Positions 1-6,642 of a stretch of DNA of 9,543 bases are shown here, piece after piece. The stretch's first letter is position 1. The number at the start of each line of letters is the position of its first letter. The notes under the pieces are model-generated. The model saw only the letters and a program-made list of their open reading frames with translations. It made no database searches and was not told the origin of the DNA. Source of the DNA: CAZOMR01 sp964580655 (GTDB lineage: Bacteria > RBG-13-61-14 > CAZOMR01); contig CAZOMR010000126.1 of the NCBI GenBank assembly GCA_964580655.1, positions 1 to 9,543 on the forward strand. The letters are read 5' to 3'. The position numbers and the translations under genes were made by a program.

Positions 1-44
1 AGAATTGGCGGCAAATCAGAGCGATGGAAGCGAACGAGTGGTGA
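1..44 (+). CDS. 3' end of an upstream gene (partial, unidentified)
   Basis: Reading from base 3, an open frame of 13 codons (ending in residues MEANEW) stops at the TGA at 42-44. That stop directly precedes an ATG at 45. This is what the tail of an upstream co-oriented gene would look like, but 13 residues are too few to identify a family or prove coding. It could equally be non-coding DNA. Confidence 0.25.
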   Translation, partial: NWRQIRAMEANEW

Positions 45-143
45 ATGGCGAAAAAATTTTACCTCCATTTGATTTACAGGGGGATCAGGGTGATTCTCGA
101 GGAATGTCCAGCCCGACCTGGCCGCGCCCTGATCTCAAATGAA

Positions 144-172
144 TTGACAGATGGCGGGAGATGCCTTAAAAT
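144..172 (+). promoter_or_regulatory. Candidate sigma-70 promoter for brkB
   Basis: A perfect -35 hexamer TTGACA (144-149) is followed after exactly 17 bases by TAAAAT (167-172), which matches the consensus -10 at 5 of 6 positions. Transcription would begin near 178-180, only 3-5 bases before the ATG at 183, giving an almost leaderless mRNA. It lies inside the longer possible reading frame that starts at 45, so it argues for 183 as the true start. It is a sequence match only. Confidence 0.5.
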
Positions 173-182
173 TCAGTTGAAC

Positions 183-1631
183 ATGGCAAGCGTAGAGCGC
201 AAGGACCCGAGGTTCAATCAGATACTTGGCTCAGGGATCGAGCGGATCAGGGACTGGCTTACCTATGCTTACTGGATTTTGTACAGAACGGTGATAATCT
301 TCCGGCAGGACAGGGTTCAATTTCAGGCAAATGCCCTGGCCTATCGGAGCCTGATCTCGCTTGTGCCAATGCTTGCTGTCTTATTTTCCTTCTTTGCCTT
401 GTTCCAGGGTTTCATCGGCGAGGACAATATAGAGAAGACGGTAATGGGGTTCCTTTCACGTTACCTGATGCCGCAGGCGGAAGCAGGGGAAATGATAATC
501 AATCAAATTCTCAAATTTGTGAAGGCCGCCAAGGCCGGAACCTTTATCGGATTTATTTTATTCCTTCTAACCTCGGTTTTTCTTTTCAACGCTATAGAGC
601 GGTCCTTCAATCTTATCTGGAAGGTTGAGCGCTACCGTTCTCTGACCCAGCGTTTTATTATCTTCACCGCAACCCTGTTTCTAGGCCCGATCCTCATAGG
701 GCTTTCTATTTATATTACTGGAAAGGGACAGGTGAAGGAAGTCATTGGGCGGTTCATGTCTTCTCCTATAGCGCAGGAGATACCCATCTCGGGATTTCTC
801 AGCCAGCTTATGGACATGGTGTATAAAAGCGGGAATGTAGTTGTTCCCTACCTTTTGATGTTGTTCGTTTTGATGATCCTGTATATGGCTGTTCCCAATA
901 CCAGGGTCGAGAGATGGGCGGCCTTTATCGGAGCCGCTTTCGCCGCGTTGTGCTGGGAGTTGAGCAAATGGGGATTCGGGTACTTCGCAAAAAGCATGTT
1001 TGATACCCGCGTGAATGTTTACGGAATCTTTGCAGGCTTTTTTATGTTCCTGATCCTGATGTATCTGATAGCGGTTATCGTTCTTTTCGGCGCTGAGCTT
1101 AGCTATGTGATCCAGCACTATCGCCACCTTGTGCGTGTTGACCCCCGTTATCTCCGGCCAGTAAACGATGCGTATCTGGCCTGCCGGGCAGTGCTGAATA
1201 TTGCGCACCGATATTTAAAGGGGGAAGACCTGCCAGGCATCCCGGAGCTTGCCGCGAAGTTCTCGGTGAGCATTCCCCAGATGCGGTCTGTGATCAATCG
1301 TCTTGCCGGGGCCAAAATCCTTGTCCGGATAGGCGCCGGAGCCGGGGACAGCAAGGAGGTATATGAGCCGAACCGCGAGCTGGACCAGATAACCCTGGAG
1401 CAAGTAATTGAGGCCGCGGCCACGGATTTTTTTTTCAAAACAAATCATGCGGCCATTGAAAAGAATAACACCAGGAGGAAAACCAAAGATCGGGACACCT
1501 TTGACGAACAATGCCGCGCCTACCTGGATGACCTGTTTATGAAAGTGCAAGGTAACGCCAGGGAGACCGTCAGCCAGATTTCACTCCGGGACATTATCTT
1601 GACGAAAACACAGGAACCCGACACTCAGTAA
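183..1631 (+). CDS. YihY/BrkB family inner-membrane protein
   Basis: This is a polytopic membrane protein of the YihY/virulence factor BrkB family, whose biochemical role is not settled; old annotations as ribonuclease BN are wrong for the family. From the ATG at 183 it has 482 residues. About six hydrophobic segments are visible, near residues 52-77, 119-138, 159-178, 219-237, 247-266 and 279-305. Family signatures include QDRVQFQANALAYRSLISLVP (41-61, read in two parts), the YGIFAGFF stretch (280-287) and FGAELSYVIQ (302-311). Residues of about 330-410 look like the winged-helix-type cytoplasmic tail (PELAAKFSV, then a recognition-helix-like segment), followed by a charged tail. The frame is open from an ATG at 45, adding 46 residues. 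I prefer 183 because family members have a short N-terminus and a near-consensus promoter sits just before it. Neither start has a clear ribosome-binding site. The gene converges on the reductase to its right. Confidence 0.88.
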   Translation: MASVERKDPRFNQILGSGIERIRDWLTYAYWILYRTVIIFRQDRVQFQANALAYRSLISLVPMLAVLFSFFALFQGFIGEDNIEKTVMGFLSRYLMPQAEAGEMIINQILKFVKAAKAGTFIGFILFLLTSVFLFNAIERSFNLIWKVERYRSLTQRFIIFTATLFLGPILIGLSIYITGKGQVKEVIGRFMSSPIAQEIPISGFLSQLMDMVYKSGNVVVPYLLMLFVLMILYMAVPNTRVERWAAFIGAAFAALCWELSKWGFGYFAKSMFDTRVNVYGIFAGFFMFLILMYLIAVIVLFGAELSYVIQHYRHLVRVDPRYLRPVNDAYLACRAVLNIAHRYLKGEDLPGIPELAAKFSVSIPQMRSVINRLAGAKILVRIGAGAGDSKEVYEPNRELDQITLEQVIEAAATDFFFKTNHAAIEKNNTRRKTKDRDTFDEQCRAYLDDLFMKVQGNARETVSQISLRDIILTKTQEPDTQ

Positions 1632-1733
1632 CCAGGACATTTTCACAAAATATCTTTTTCCAGAGCAAGAACATTTATTCAATCAAGATTGTAGTCTGGG
1701 ATATTGTGGCCGGAGTCGCGGTCTGTGGCCAGG

Positions 1734-3671
1734 TTATGCCTCTCTCCCGGCCGCGTATCCCTCGTGCACGGCCTCAAGAATTCGCCTGGGGCTTTTGGCA
1801 TCACCTGCAATCTGGTGAGGAATGCCGAGCTCTTTGAGGGTGTCCGCAAGTGATGTCTCAGGGCAGGCTCCGAGAGCGGTTATCACCATCGGCGCTGGCG
1901 AAACGCGGTGTTCCTTGCCGCCCTGCATATATAGAACAGCATCCGGCTCGACCCGGACCACAACCGCCCCCAGAACAAGCACTCCCCCTTCCTTCTTCAA
2001 GCGCCTGTTCAGCCACCAGCCGTGGGCCGTGTGTTTGCCCACCGGCGCCATCGCCTTCATCTCCAGCACGGTAACCTCGATGCCCCGGGATATGAGGAAG
2101 TCAGCGGTCTCCATTCCAACATACCCTGCCCCAAGAACCACTGCCGGGCCTTTCAGCTCCACCTTGTCCATCAATACATCGCGCGCATCAAATACATTGT
2201 CGCCTTTTATACCGGGGATGTCGGGCGTAGCAGGCAGGGACCCGGCCGCAAGGATAACGGCCTCGGGTTTCCCGGCCCGGATCATCTCCGCCGTGACCTC
2301 TTGAGAGCAACGCACCTTGACGCCATACTTTGCCAGGCGGCGCACCGCCCAGGCAACCCAGTCAGCAAACGGCTTCTTGTTCGGAGGCCTACTTGCAGGC
2401 CGCAACTGGCCGCCAGGCTCGTCATCCCTCTCAAAGACCTCGACTCGATGCCCGCGCTCAAGAGCGGATATGGCCGCGGAAAGACCCGCGGGACCAGCGC
2501 CAACCACCCACACCAGCCTGGAATTCTTCGCTCTTTCGGTCTCTCCCTTGTACTCCATGCCGCACTCGGGATTGATCGTGCAGGTGACGGACTTCATCTC
2601 ATAACTCATCCGCTCGATGCACCCCTGGTTGCACGCCAGGCACCAGCGGATGTCATCGAAATCTCCGCGCTTTGCCTTGGCGATGAATTCAGGGTCAGCG
2701 AGATGCTGGCGGCCGAAGCTTATGAGATCAGCATCACCTCGCACAATGGCCTCGTCAGCGAGCCTGGGATCATTGACCCGCCCCACCCCTATAACAGGCA
2801 CATCCACTACCTGCTTGATTGCCCGGGCTCGGTGCAGGTTAAAGCCAGCGGGAGTGTCCATCGAGGCGATGCTCAGATTGCCGGGGGTCGAGTAGACTCC
2901 AACCGAGGCATGGATAGAATCCACTCCAGCGGCCACGAGCCTGGGTGCAAGCCATTCCATGAACGATAGATCGTATCCTCCTTTTACCAGCTCCTCGGCT
3001 GATACGCGGATAAAAACCGGGAAATCAGGCCCCAATTCCTTGCGCACTGCCTCGATAATCTCAATCGCGAACCTGGCGCGGTTTTCATCCGACCCGCCAT
3101 AATCGTCAGTGCGACGGTTGGAGAAGGGTGAGAGAAACTGGTTCACCAGGTAGCCATGGGCGCCGTGGATCTCGACCGCATCAAAGCCAGCCTCGCGCGC
3201 TCGGACCGCGGCTTTGGCGAATGCATCAACCATCTCGCCAATCCTGTCCCTGCTCATCTGTTCGCACTCCTGCATGAGGATCGCGCTGGGGATGGGGGAC
3301 GGCGCTTCGGGGATCGCGCCAGTGACAGCCTTGAAGGTCTCGCGGCCCGCATGGTGGAGTTGTAGCGCCACCTTGCCGCCTTCGCAGTGGATGGCATCGG
3401 GTATCTTAGCGAGACCGGGGATGAATTCATCGTTCCAGACGCCGATCTCGGAGGCGAATCCCTTACCGCGGGGGTCCACAGCGCAGACCTCGGTGATGAT
3501 AAGCCCCGTGCCGCCATGCGCGCGGAGCGCAAGGTAACGGATCAGGCGATCGGTGACACTGCCGTCCAGTGCTCCATACCCGGTGCCCATCGGAGGCATG
3601 ACAGCCCGGTTCTTAAGCTCCATCTGATTTATGAGCACAGGAGAAAATAGATTCTTTAATTCGCCCCCCAA
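1734..3671 (-). CDS. NADH:flavin oxidoreductase, OYE/FadH-like, with 4Fe-4S, FAD and NAD domains
   Basis: This is a 645-residue three-part reductase of the 2,4-dienoyl-CoA reductase/enoate reductase/BaiCD class, likely cytoplasmic. Electrons would pass from NAD(P)H through FAD and a 4Fe-4S cluster to FMN, then to an activated C=C bond. Residues 1-335 form the FMN barrel (LKNRAVMPPMGT 19-30, HHAGR 106-110, and a region at 168-193 with IHGAHGY and NRRTDDYGG). Cluster cysteines are C344, C347, C351 and C364. The FAD site is GAGPAG (391-396), the NAD site GAGYVGME (514-521), and the tail has GDA followed by an EG.AAG pattern (623-643). The start is TTG, preceded by AAAGGGGG with 7 bases of spacing, and it gives a family-like N-terminus. 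The catalytic His of E. coli FadH (His252) seems to be Tyr260 here, so the substrate is probably not the FadH one. No fatty-acid or bile-acid genes are adjacent, and the substrate is unknown. Confidence 0.9.
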   Translation of the reverse strand: MGGELKNLFSPVLINQMELKNRAVMPPMGTGYGALDGSVTDRLIRYLALRAHGGTGLIITEVCAVDPRGKGFASEIGVWNDEFIPGLAKIPDAIHCEGGKVALQLHHAGRETFKAVTGAIPEAPSPIPSAILMQECEQMSRDRIGEMVDAFAKAAVRAREAGFDAVEIHGAHGYLVNQFLSPFSNRRTDDYGGSDENRARFAIEIIEAVRKELGPDFPVFIRVSAEELVKGGYDLSFMEWLAPRLVAAGVDSIHASVGVYSTPGNLSIASMDTPAGFNLHRARAIKQVVDVPVIGVGRVNDPRLADEAIVRGDADLISFGRQHLADPEFIAKAKRGDFDDIRWCLACNQGCIERMSYEMKSVTCTINPECGMEYKGETERAKNSRLVWVVGAGPAGLSAAISALERGHRVEVFERDDEPGGQLRPASRPPNKKPFADWVAWAVRRLAKYGVKVRCSQEVTAEMIRAGKPEAVILAAGSLPATPDIPGIKGDNVFDARDVLMDKVELKGPAVVLGAGYVGMETADFLISRGIEVTVLEMKAMAPVGKHTAHGWWLNRRLKKEGGVLVLGAVVVRVEPDAVLYMQGGKEHRVSPAPMVITALGACPETSLADTLKELGIPHQIAGDAKSPRRILEAVHEGYAAGREA

Positions 3672-3704
3672 ATCCTTGCCCCCTTTTTGATGTTGGATCA
3701 GGAT

Positions 3705-3717
3705 GTGATGAAATCAC
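3705..3717. promoter_or_regulatory. Operator-like palindrome upstream of the OYE reductase
   Basis: GTGATGAAATCAC is a perfect inverted repeat (5-bp arms, 3-bp centre) starting 34 bp upstream of the reductase start codon. A weak -10-like TACAAT on the - strand (3731-3726) lies just upstream of it, so the palindrome would fall at or just after the transcription start, a usual repressor position. It resembles a CRP/FNR-type site (TGTGA...TCAC), but the spacer is one base short. No good -35 is visible. It could be chance. Confidence 0.3.
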
Positions 3718-3809
3718 TCAAAATAATTGTAATCCATTTTAACCGCGGCCCGATAAAATAGGCCACACGCTAAATAAAGCATAGGTGTGGAAAAAAATCA
3801 ACGGCTTTA

Positions 3810-3945
3810 CTAAAGATGGTTTCATAACCCAGATCGTAGGGGCGTGATTCATCACGCCCAGAGGGAGGGCGCAATAAATTGCGCCCCTACCCAGACGCCA
3901 GAATTTAACATAATGTTTCATGACAAGTTATGAAACCATCTATAG
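3810..3945. repeat. MITE-like nested palindromic element
   Basis: The element is bounded by 19-bp terminal inverted repeats with one mismatch: CTAAAGATGGTTTCATAAC at 3810-3828 and its complement at 3927-3945. Inside are two perfect hairpins, GGGCGTGAT-TC-ATCACGCCC (3840-3859) and GGGCGCAAT-AA-ATTGCGCCC (3867-3886). These two lie within a larger inverted pair, GTAGGGGCG (3836-3844) and CGCCCCTAC (3882-3890). A further small inverted pair, GTTTCAT/ATGAAAC, occurs at 3915-3936. It has no convincing coding capacity and sits between the divergent reductase and C_GCAxxG_C_C genes. Such nested structure suggests a non-autonomous mobile or REP-type repeat, but copy number cannot be judged from one window, and no target-site duplication is evident. 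Confidence 0.7.
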
Positions 3946-3984
3946 GTCGGTAAGAAGCAGGCCCACTATATCGGGTCGCCGGAT

Positions 3985-4012
3985 TTGAAAAGAAAAGCAA
4001 GTGATGTATTAT
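3985..4012 (+). promoter_or_regulatory. Candidate sigma-70 promoter for the C_GCAxxG_C_C gene
   Basis: TTGAAA (3985-3990) and TATTAT (4007-4012) each match the consensus at 5 of 6 positions and are 16 bases apart. Transcription would start near 4019. That leaves a leader of about 43 bases carrying the GGAGGG ribosome-binding site at 4049-4054, 7 bases before the ATG. Confidence 0.5.
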
Positions 4013-4061
4013 CTGTGCAACGAGTATGCCTGAAGATATTTAAATACCGGAGGGAAAAGCA

Positions 4062-4574
4062 ATGGCTGAAAAAGGGAAAGAAGAAATTCTGGAAAGGGCA
4101 TATCAAGTAGCCAAGGAATACGAGAAGACGTGCACTGGTTGTGCCCAGTCCGCTGTGGCGGGTCTGCTTGATGTTCTGAGGATGGAAAATGAAGATGTGT
4201 TCAAAGCGGCCAGTGGTCTTGCAGACGGAATAGGGCTCTCGGGAGACGGGTCCTGCGGAGCATTGACCGGATGCGCAATGGTGATAGGGCTGATCTTCGG
4301 CAGGGAACGCAAGGATCACAGGAACATTCTGAAGCCGATGAAGTCATACCTGCTATGCAAGGAACTGCATAATGATTTCATCCAGCAATACGGCACTTGC
4401 CGGTGCTATGACATACAGAAAAAACTCATGGGCCGGACTTTTAACCTTATGGACCCCAAGGACTTAGAGGCCGCGGGGTCGGCAGGGATGATGGAACATT
4501 GTTCAAGTGTCGTCGGCCGAGCCGCAAGCAAAGCCGCGGAGATAATCCTGAGAGAACAAGAGCCCTCTTCATAA
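4062..4574 (+). CDS. C_GCAxxG_C_C family putative redox protein
   Basis: This is a small 170-residue cytoplasmic protein of the C_GCAxxG_C_C family, thought to be redox-active because of its conserved cysteines; no reaction has been assigned that I know of. No signal peptide or membrane segment is visible. The motif cysteines are C24 and C27 (CTGCAQSAVAG), C65 and C71 (CGALTGC), and C113 and C115 (YGTCRCYDI). C99 and C147 are additional. A helical N-terminus (residues 3-22) precedes the first motif. The start is well supported by GGAGGG 7 bases upstream and a plausible promoter at 3985-4012. The gene seems to be a single unit: the reductase is divergent on its left, and galT on its right is on the other strand. 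The paired cysteines could bind a metal cluster or form disulphides. A link to the neighbouring flavin/4Fe-4S reductase is only a guess. Confidence 0.88.
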   Translation: MAEKGKEEILERAYQVAKEYEKTCTGCAQSAVAGLLDVLRMENEDVFKAASGLADGIGLSGDGSCGALTGCAMVIGLIFGRERKDHRNILKPMKSYLLCKELHNDFIQQYGTCRCYDIQKKLMGRTFNLMDPKDLEAAGSAGMMEHCSSVVGRAASKAAEIILREQEPSS

Positions 4575-4944
4575 CAATCATATATCATTGCAAGATCAAA
4601 AATGAACCTCTCTTTTGCCCCCTGGAGGGCTTTTAGACGATCAGCCCCAGGACATTTCCCGAAAATCACCCTGATTTTTCTGTAAGTAAAATCGCTGTAA
4701 GAATTTCAACAAGTGGAATCCGAGGTGTCTTGCGGACGGCCGCAAAACCTGTGCTGACCAGCGATCCATGAAGGATTATGAAAAATCAACGACCAAAGAC
4801 AAGGGGTTTTTATTTTGCACATGGCGTCATTTTGTCAAGGTCGGCCTTTCGGCCGCCACATCTTAATACCCATCGGGACAACACTGATCCTCTCTCTCCT
4901 CAGGCAATCCTATTGGGAACTCAAATTTTTGGGTAATGTCTAAA
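4575..4944. other. 370-base intergenic region with hairpins, no gene seen
   Basis: This gap separates the ends of two convergent genes, and no convincing coding frame with a start and ribosome-binding site was found. Besides the weak terminator at 4617-4634, it holds two perfect small hairpins: TTGCGG-ACGG-CCGCAA (4730-4745) and CGGCC-TTTC-GGCCG (4842-4855). Read on the - strand, the second has a GAAA tetraloop and lies about 90 bases beyond the galT stop. Neither is followed by a T-run, so they are not classical terminators, though they could stabilise mRNA 3' ends. Confidence 0.45.
4617..4634 (+). terminator. Weak candidate terminator after the C_GCAxxG_C_C gene
   Basis: GCCC (4617-4620) pairs with GGGC (4627-4630) around a 6-base loop, followed at once by TTTT. 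It begins 43 bases past the stop codon. The four-pair stem and short T-run make it weak. Confidence 0.3.
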
Positions 4945-5946
4945 TCAGTCAATCTTGACATCTCTGAGGAACTGGGCGGCGTCTTCCGGGGGAGTGGGAT
5001 TGATGTAGAACCCGGAGCCCCATTCAAAGCCTGCCAGTTTAGTCAGAATGGGCATGATCTCAAGATGCCAGTGGTAGTAGATTGCCTCCTGGTGGAAGGG
5101 AGAGGTATGAATGAGGAAATTATACGGCGGATCGCTGAGCCCAACCTCAAGCTTTTTTAATACTAGCTGGAGGATGCGAGCCAGGTTTTCATATTCCTGT
5201 CTGCGAGAGTTCTCGAACCCGGGAACATGGCCCTTCGGGATGATCCACATCTCAAAGGGCCCCTTGGGAGCGTATGGACAAATGGCGATAAAGTCAGGGT
5301 TCTCGGCAACAACGCGTGAACCATCATCGCTTTCCTGCCGGACGATGTCGCAGAACACGCATCGCTCTTTGAAGGAATAATACTCCCTGGCGCCTGCTAT
5401 CTCCTCGGCCACACGCTTGGGCACGATGGGAAGGGCTATGAGCTGGGAGTGGGTGTGTTCCAGGCTGGCACCTGCCGCGGCACCCTTGTTCTTGAAAATA
5501 AGCACATACCGGAAGCGCTGATCCTTTTTCAAATCCATGATCCTGTCGCGGTAAGCCCAGATAACATCTTCCACCGCGCGGGGACCAAGCTGGGTGAGAT
5601 TCCGAAGATGTTCGGGCGTCTCAATGATTACCTCATGCGCGCCGATGCCGTTCATCCGGTCGAACATGCCCTCGCCGGACCGCTCCAGGTCCCCCTCCAC
5701 CCTGAGAGCCGGAAATTTATTGGGAACTACGCGCAGTCTCCACCCAGGCGTGTCAGGAGAAGATGAATTATCGCGGTAAGCGAAGATCTCGGGCGGCGTG
5801 TCCTTCTCGTGCCCCTCACAAAAAGCGCACTTCCCGGAATTTACCTCTGGCTCAGCCTCGAAATGAAAGTCACAAGGCCTCTTGCTTCGCTCCGTGGATA
5901 TGATCACCCAACGACCGATCACGGGATCCTTTCTCAACTCCGGCAT
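4945..5946 (-). CDS. galT: Galactose-1-phosphate uridylyltransferase (GalT family)
   Basis: This is a 333-residue cytoplasmic nucleotidylyltransferase of the GalT/HIT superfamily, which exchanges UMP between UDP-glucose and a hexose 1-phosphate in Leloir-type sugar metabolism. The N-terminus (PELRKDPVIGRWVII) is typical. Each half of the duplicated HIT fold contains a CxxC knuckle, C40/C43 and C196/C199. The active-site motif is HTHSQ (164-168), with H166 in the place of the uridylylated histidine of HPHGQ in E. coli GalT. The second half ends in an HWHLEIMP segment with H292 and H294, plus H285, matching the metal-binding region of the family. Thr and Ser replace the Pro and Gly of the classical motif, which I associate with non-enteric members, so the natural sugar could differ. 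The start is backed by AAAGGGGG 7 bases upstream. No galK or galE is in the window, so it is not in a standard gal operon. Confidence 0.88.
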   Translation of the reverse strand: MPELRKDPVIGRWVIISTERSKRPCDFHFEAEPEVNSGKCAFCEGHEKDTPPEIFAYRDNSSSPDTPGWRLRVVPNKFPALRVEGDLERSGEGMFDRMNGIGAHEVIIETPEHLRNLTQLGPRAVEDVIWAYRDRIMDLKKDQRFRYVLIFKNKGAAAGASLEHTHSQLIALPIVPKRVAEEIAGAREYYSFKERCVFCDIVRQESDDGSRVVAENPDFIAICPYAPKGPFEMWIIPKGHVPGFENSRRQEYENLARILQLVLKKLEVGLSDPPYNFLIHTSPFHQEAIYYHWHLEIMPILTKLAGFEWGSGFYINPTPPEDAAQFLRDVKID

Positions 5947-6126
5947 CTGCTTTCCCCCTTTTAAAGCCGCACCGCTCGTCTCTTATATATATTCTATCTC
6001 AATTCAGGCGAAAAATCATTTCTTGTGTTCTCAAGCATGGTTTCACATAAATCTGGAAAGACGAAAACCCGGCACCCAGGAGAAGGATTTGAAAAAGAGA
6101 AAGAAAAAGGCTAAACTGAAAAGCCA
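5947..6126. promoter_or_regulatory. Divergent control region between galT and the deaminase-nrdR-rib operon
   Basis: The two transcription units start at either end of these 180 bases, so it must hold promoters for both. An AT-rich core (TTATATATATT, 5983-5993) is the likeliest melting region. For the + strand, TTAAAG (5961-5966), 17 bases, then TATATA (5984-5989) is a poor match to sigma-70 hexamers. I found no convincing NrdR box and no FMN riboswitch here, so regulation by NrdR or FMN is not supported by this sequence. Confidence 0.4.
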
Positions 6127-6130
6127 ATGA
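6089..6130 (+). CDS. Possible 13-codon lysine-rich leader ORF
   Basis: A TTG at 6089 follows the strong Shine-Dalgarno AGGAGAAGGA (6078-6087) and opens a 13-codon frame encoding MKKRKKKAKLKSQ. Its TGA (6128-6130) overlaps the ATG of the dCMP deaminase gene at 6127 as ATGA. The deaminase ATG has no Shine-Dalgarno of its own, so coupled initiation through this small frame would make sense. The peptide is too short to assign a function, and the purine-rich tract could by chance look like a ribosome-binding site. Confidence 0.25.
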   Translation: MKKRKKKAKLKSQ

Positions 6131-6642
6131 AGGTGAAAACGGGCAAGCCCTCCATGGTCAAAGAGCCGCGTGAGCGGCCAGGGTGGGACGAATACTTCAT
6201 GGAGATTACAAGGCTTGTCTCCAGCCGGGCCACCTGCCTGCGTCGGAGCGTAGGAGCGGTTCTTGTCAAGGATAAAAAAATCCTCACAACCGGTTATAAC
6301 GGCGCCCCTTCCGGGCTCAAGCACTGTGCGGAGGTGGGCTGTTTGCGGGAAAAACTCAATGTGCCCAGCGGGGAGCGGATGGAGATCTGCCGGGGCCTTC
6401 ATGCCGAGCAGAACGCAATCATCCAGGCCGCTCTTCACGGCGTCAGCACCAGCGGGGCAACGCTTTATTGCACTACCTATCCCTGCTCGACCTGTATGAA
6501 AATGCTTATTAATGCAGGGATAAAAAGGATTGTCTACGACGAAGGATACCCGGACCAGTTGTCGAAGGATCTTGTGAGAGAGGCGAAGATTCCCGTGGTC
6601 AAGTTTAAGCGGGCCGGTCAAGGAGGAAGGAGAAAGAGATGA
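6127..6642 (+). CDS. comEB: dCMP deaminase (ComEB-like)
   Basis: This is a 171-residue zinc-dependent deoxycytidylate deaminase, which converts dCMP to dUMP and so feeds dTMP synthesis in the cytoplasm. The zinc site is HAEQNAI (H92, E94) plus PCSTC (C120, C123). The family segment GYNGAPSGLKHC (56-67) and further cysteines (C72, C88) are present. The body begins at about residue 18 (PGWDEYFMEI) and the C-terminus is basic. An alternative ATG at residue 10 (base 6154) is possible; neither start has a clear ribosome-binding site, unless translation is coupled to the small frame ending at 6130. The gene ends in an ATGA overlap with nrdR, so the two are co-transcribed, which fits a deoxynucleotide-supply theme. 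It is distinct from E. coli Dcd, which is a dCTP deaminase of another family. Confidence 0.92.
   Translation: MKVKTGKPSMVKEPRERPGWDEYFMEITRLVSSRATCLRRSVGAVLVKDKKILTTGYNGAPSGLKHCAEVGCLREKLNVPSGERMEICRGLHAEQNAIIQAALHGVSTSGATLYCTTYPCSTCMKMLINAGIKRIVYDEGYPDQLSKDLVREAKIPVVKFKRAGQGGRRKR

Noticed and set aside
1698..1731. TGGCC/GGCCA inverted pair in the brkB-reductase convergent gap as a terminator
   Set aside because: Only five base pairs around a 15-base loop and no T-run on either strand.
2022..2969. 315-residue + strand open frame opposite the reductase
   Set aside because: Antisense to a gene with full cofactor motifs; no family signature of its own.
3739..3921. 60-residue open frame on the - strand
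   Set aside because: It lies across the palindromic repeat, and its sequence comes from the hairpins; no ribosome-binding site or family features.
3793..4791. Direct repeat AAAAATCAACG at 3793-3803 and 4781-4791
   Set aside because: An 11-base exact repeat is expected by chance several times in a window this size, and its flanks do not match.
5947..6126. FMN riboswitch or NrdR box ahead of the operon
   Set aside because: The conserved FMN-element blocks are absent, and the AT-rich tract at 5983-5993 does not match the 16-bp NrdR palindrome when aligned base by base.
5882..6130. 82-codon + strand frame running from inside galT to the deaminase start
   Set aside because: Most of it is antisense to galT or in the intergenic region; only the last 13 codons, with their own Shine-Dalgarno, seemed worth reporting.
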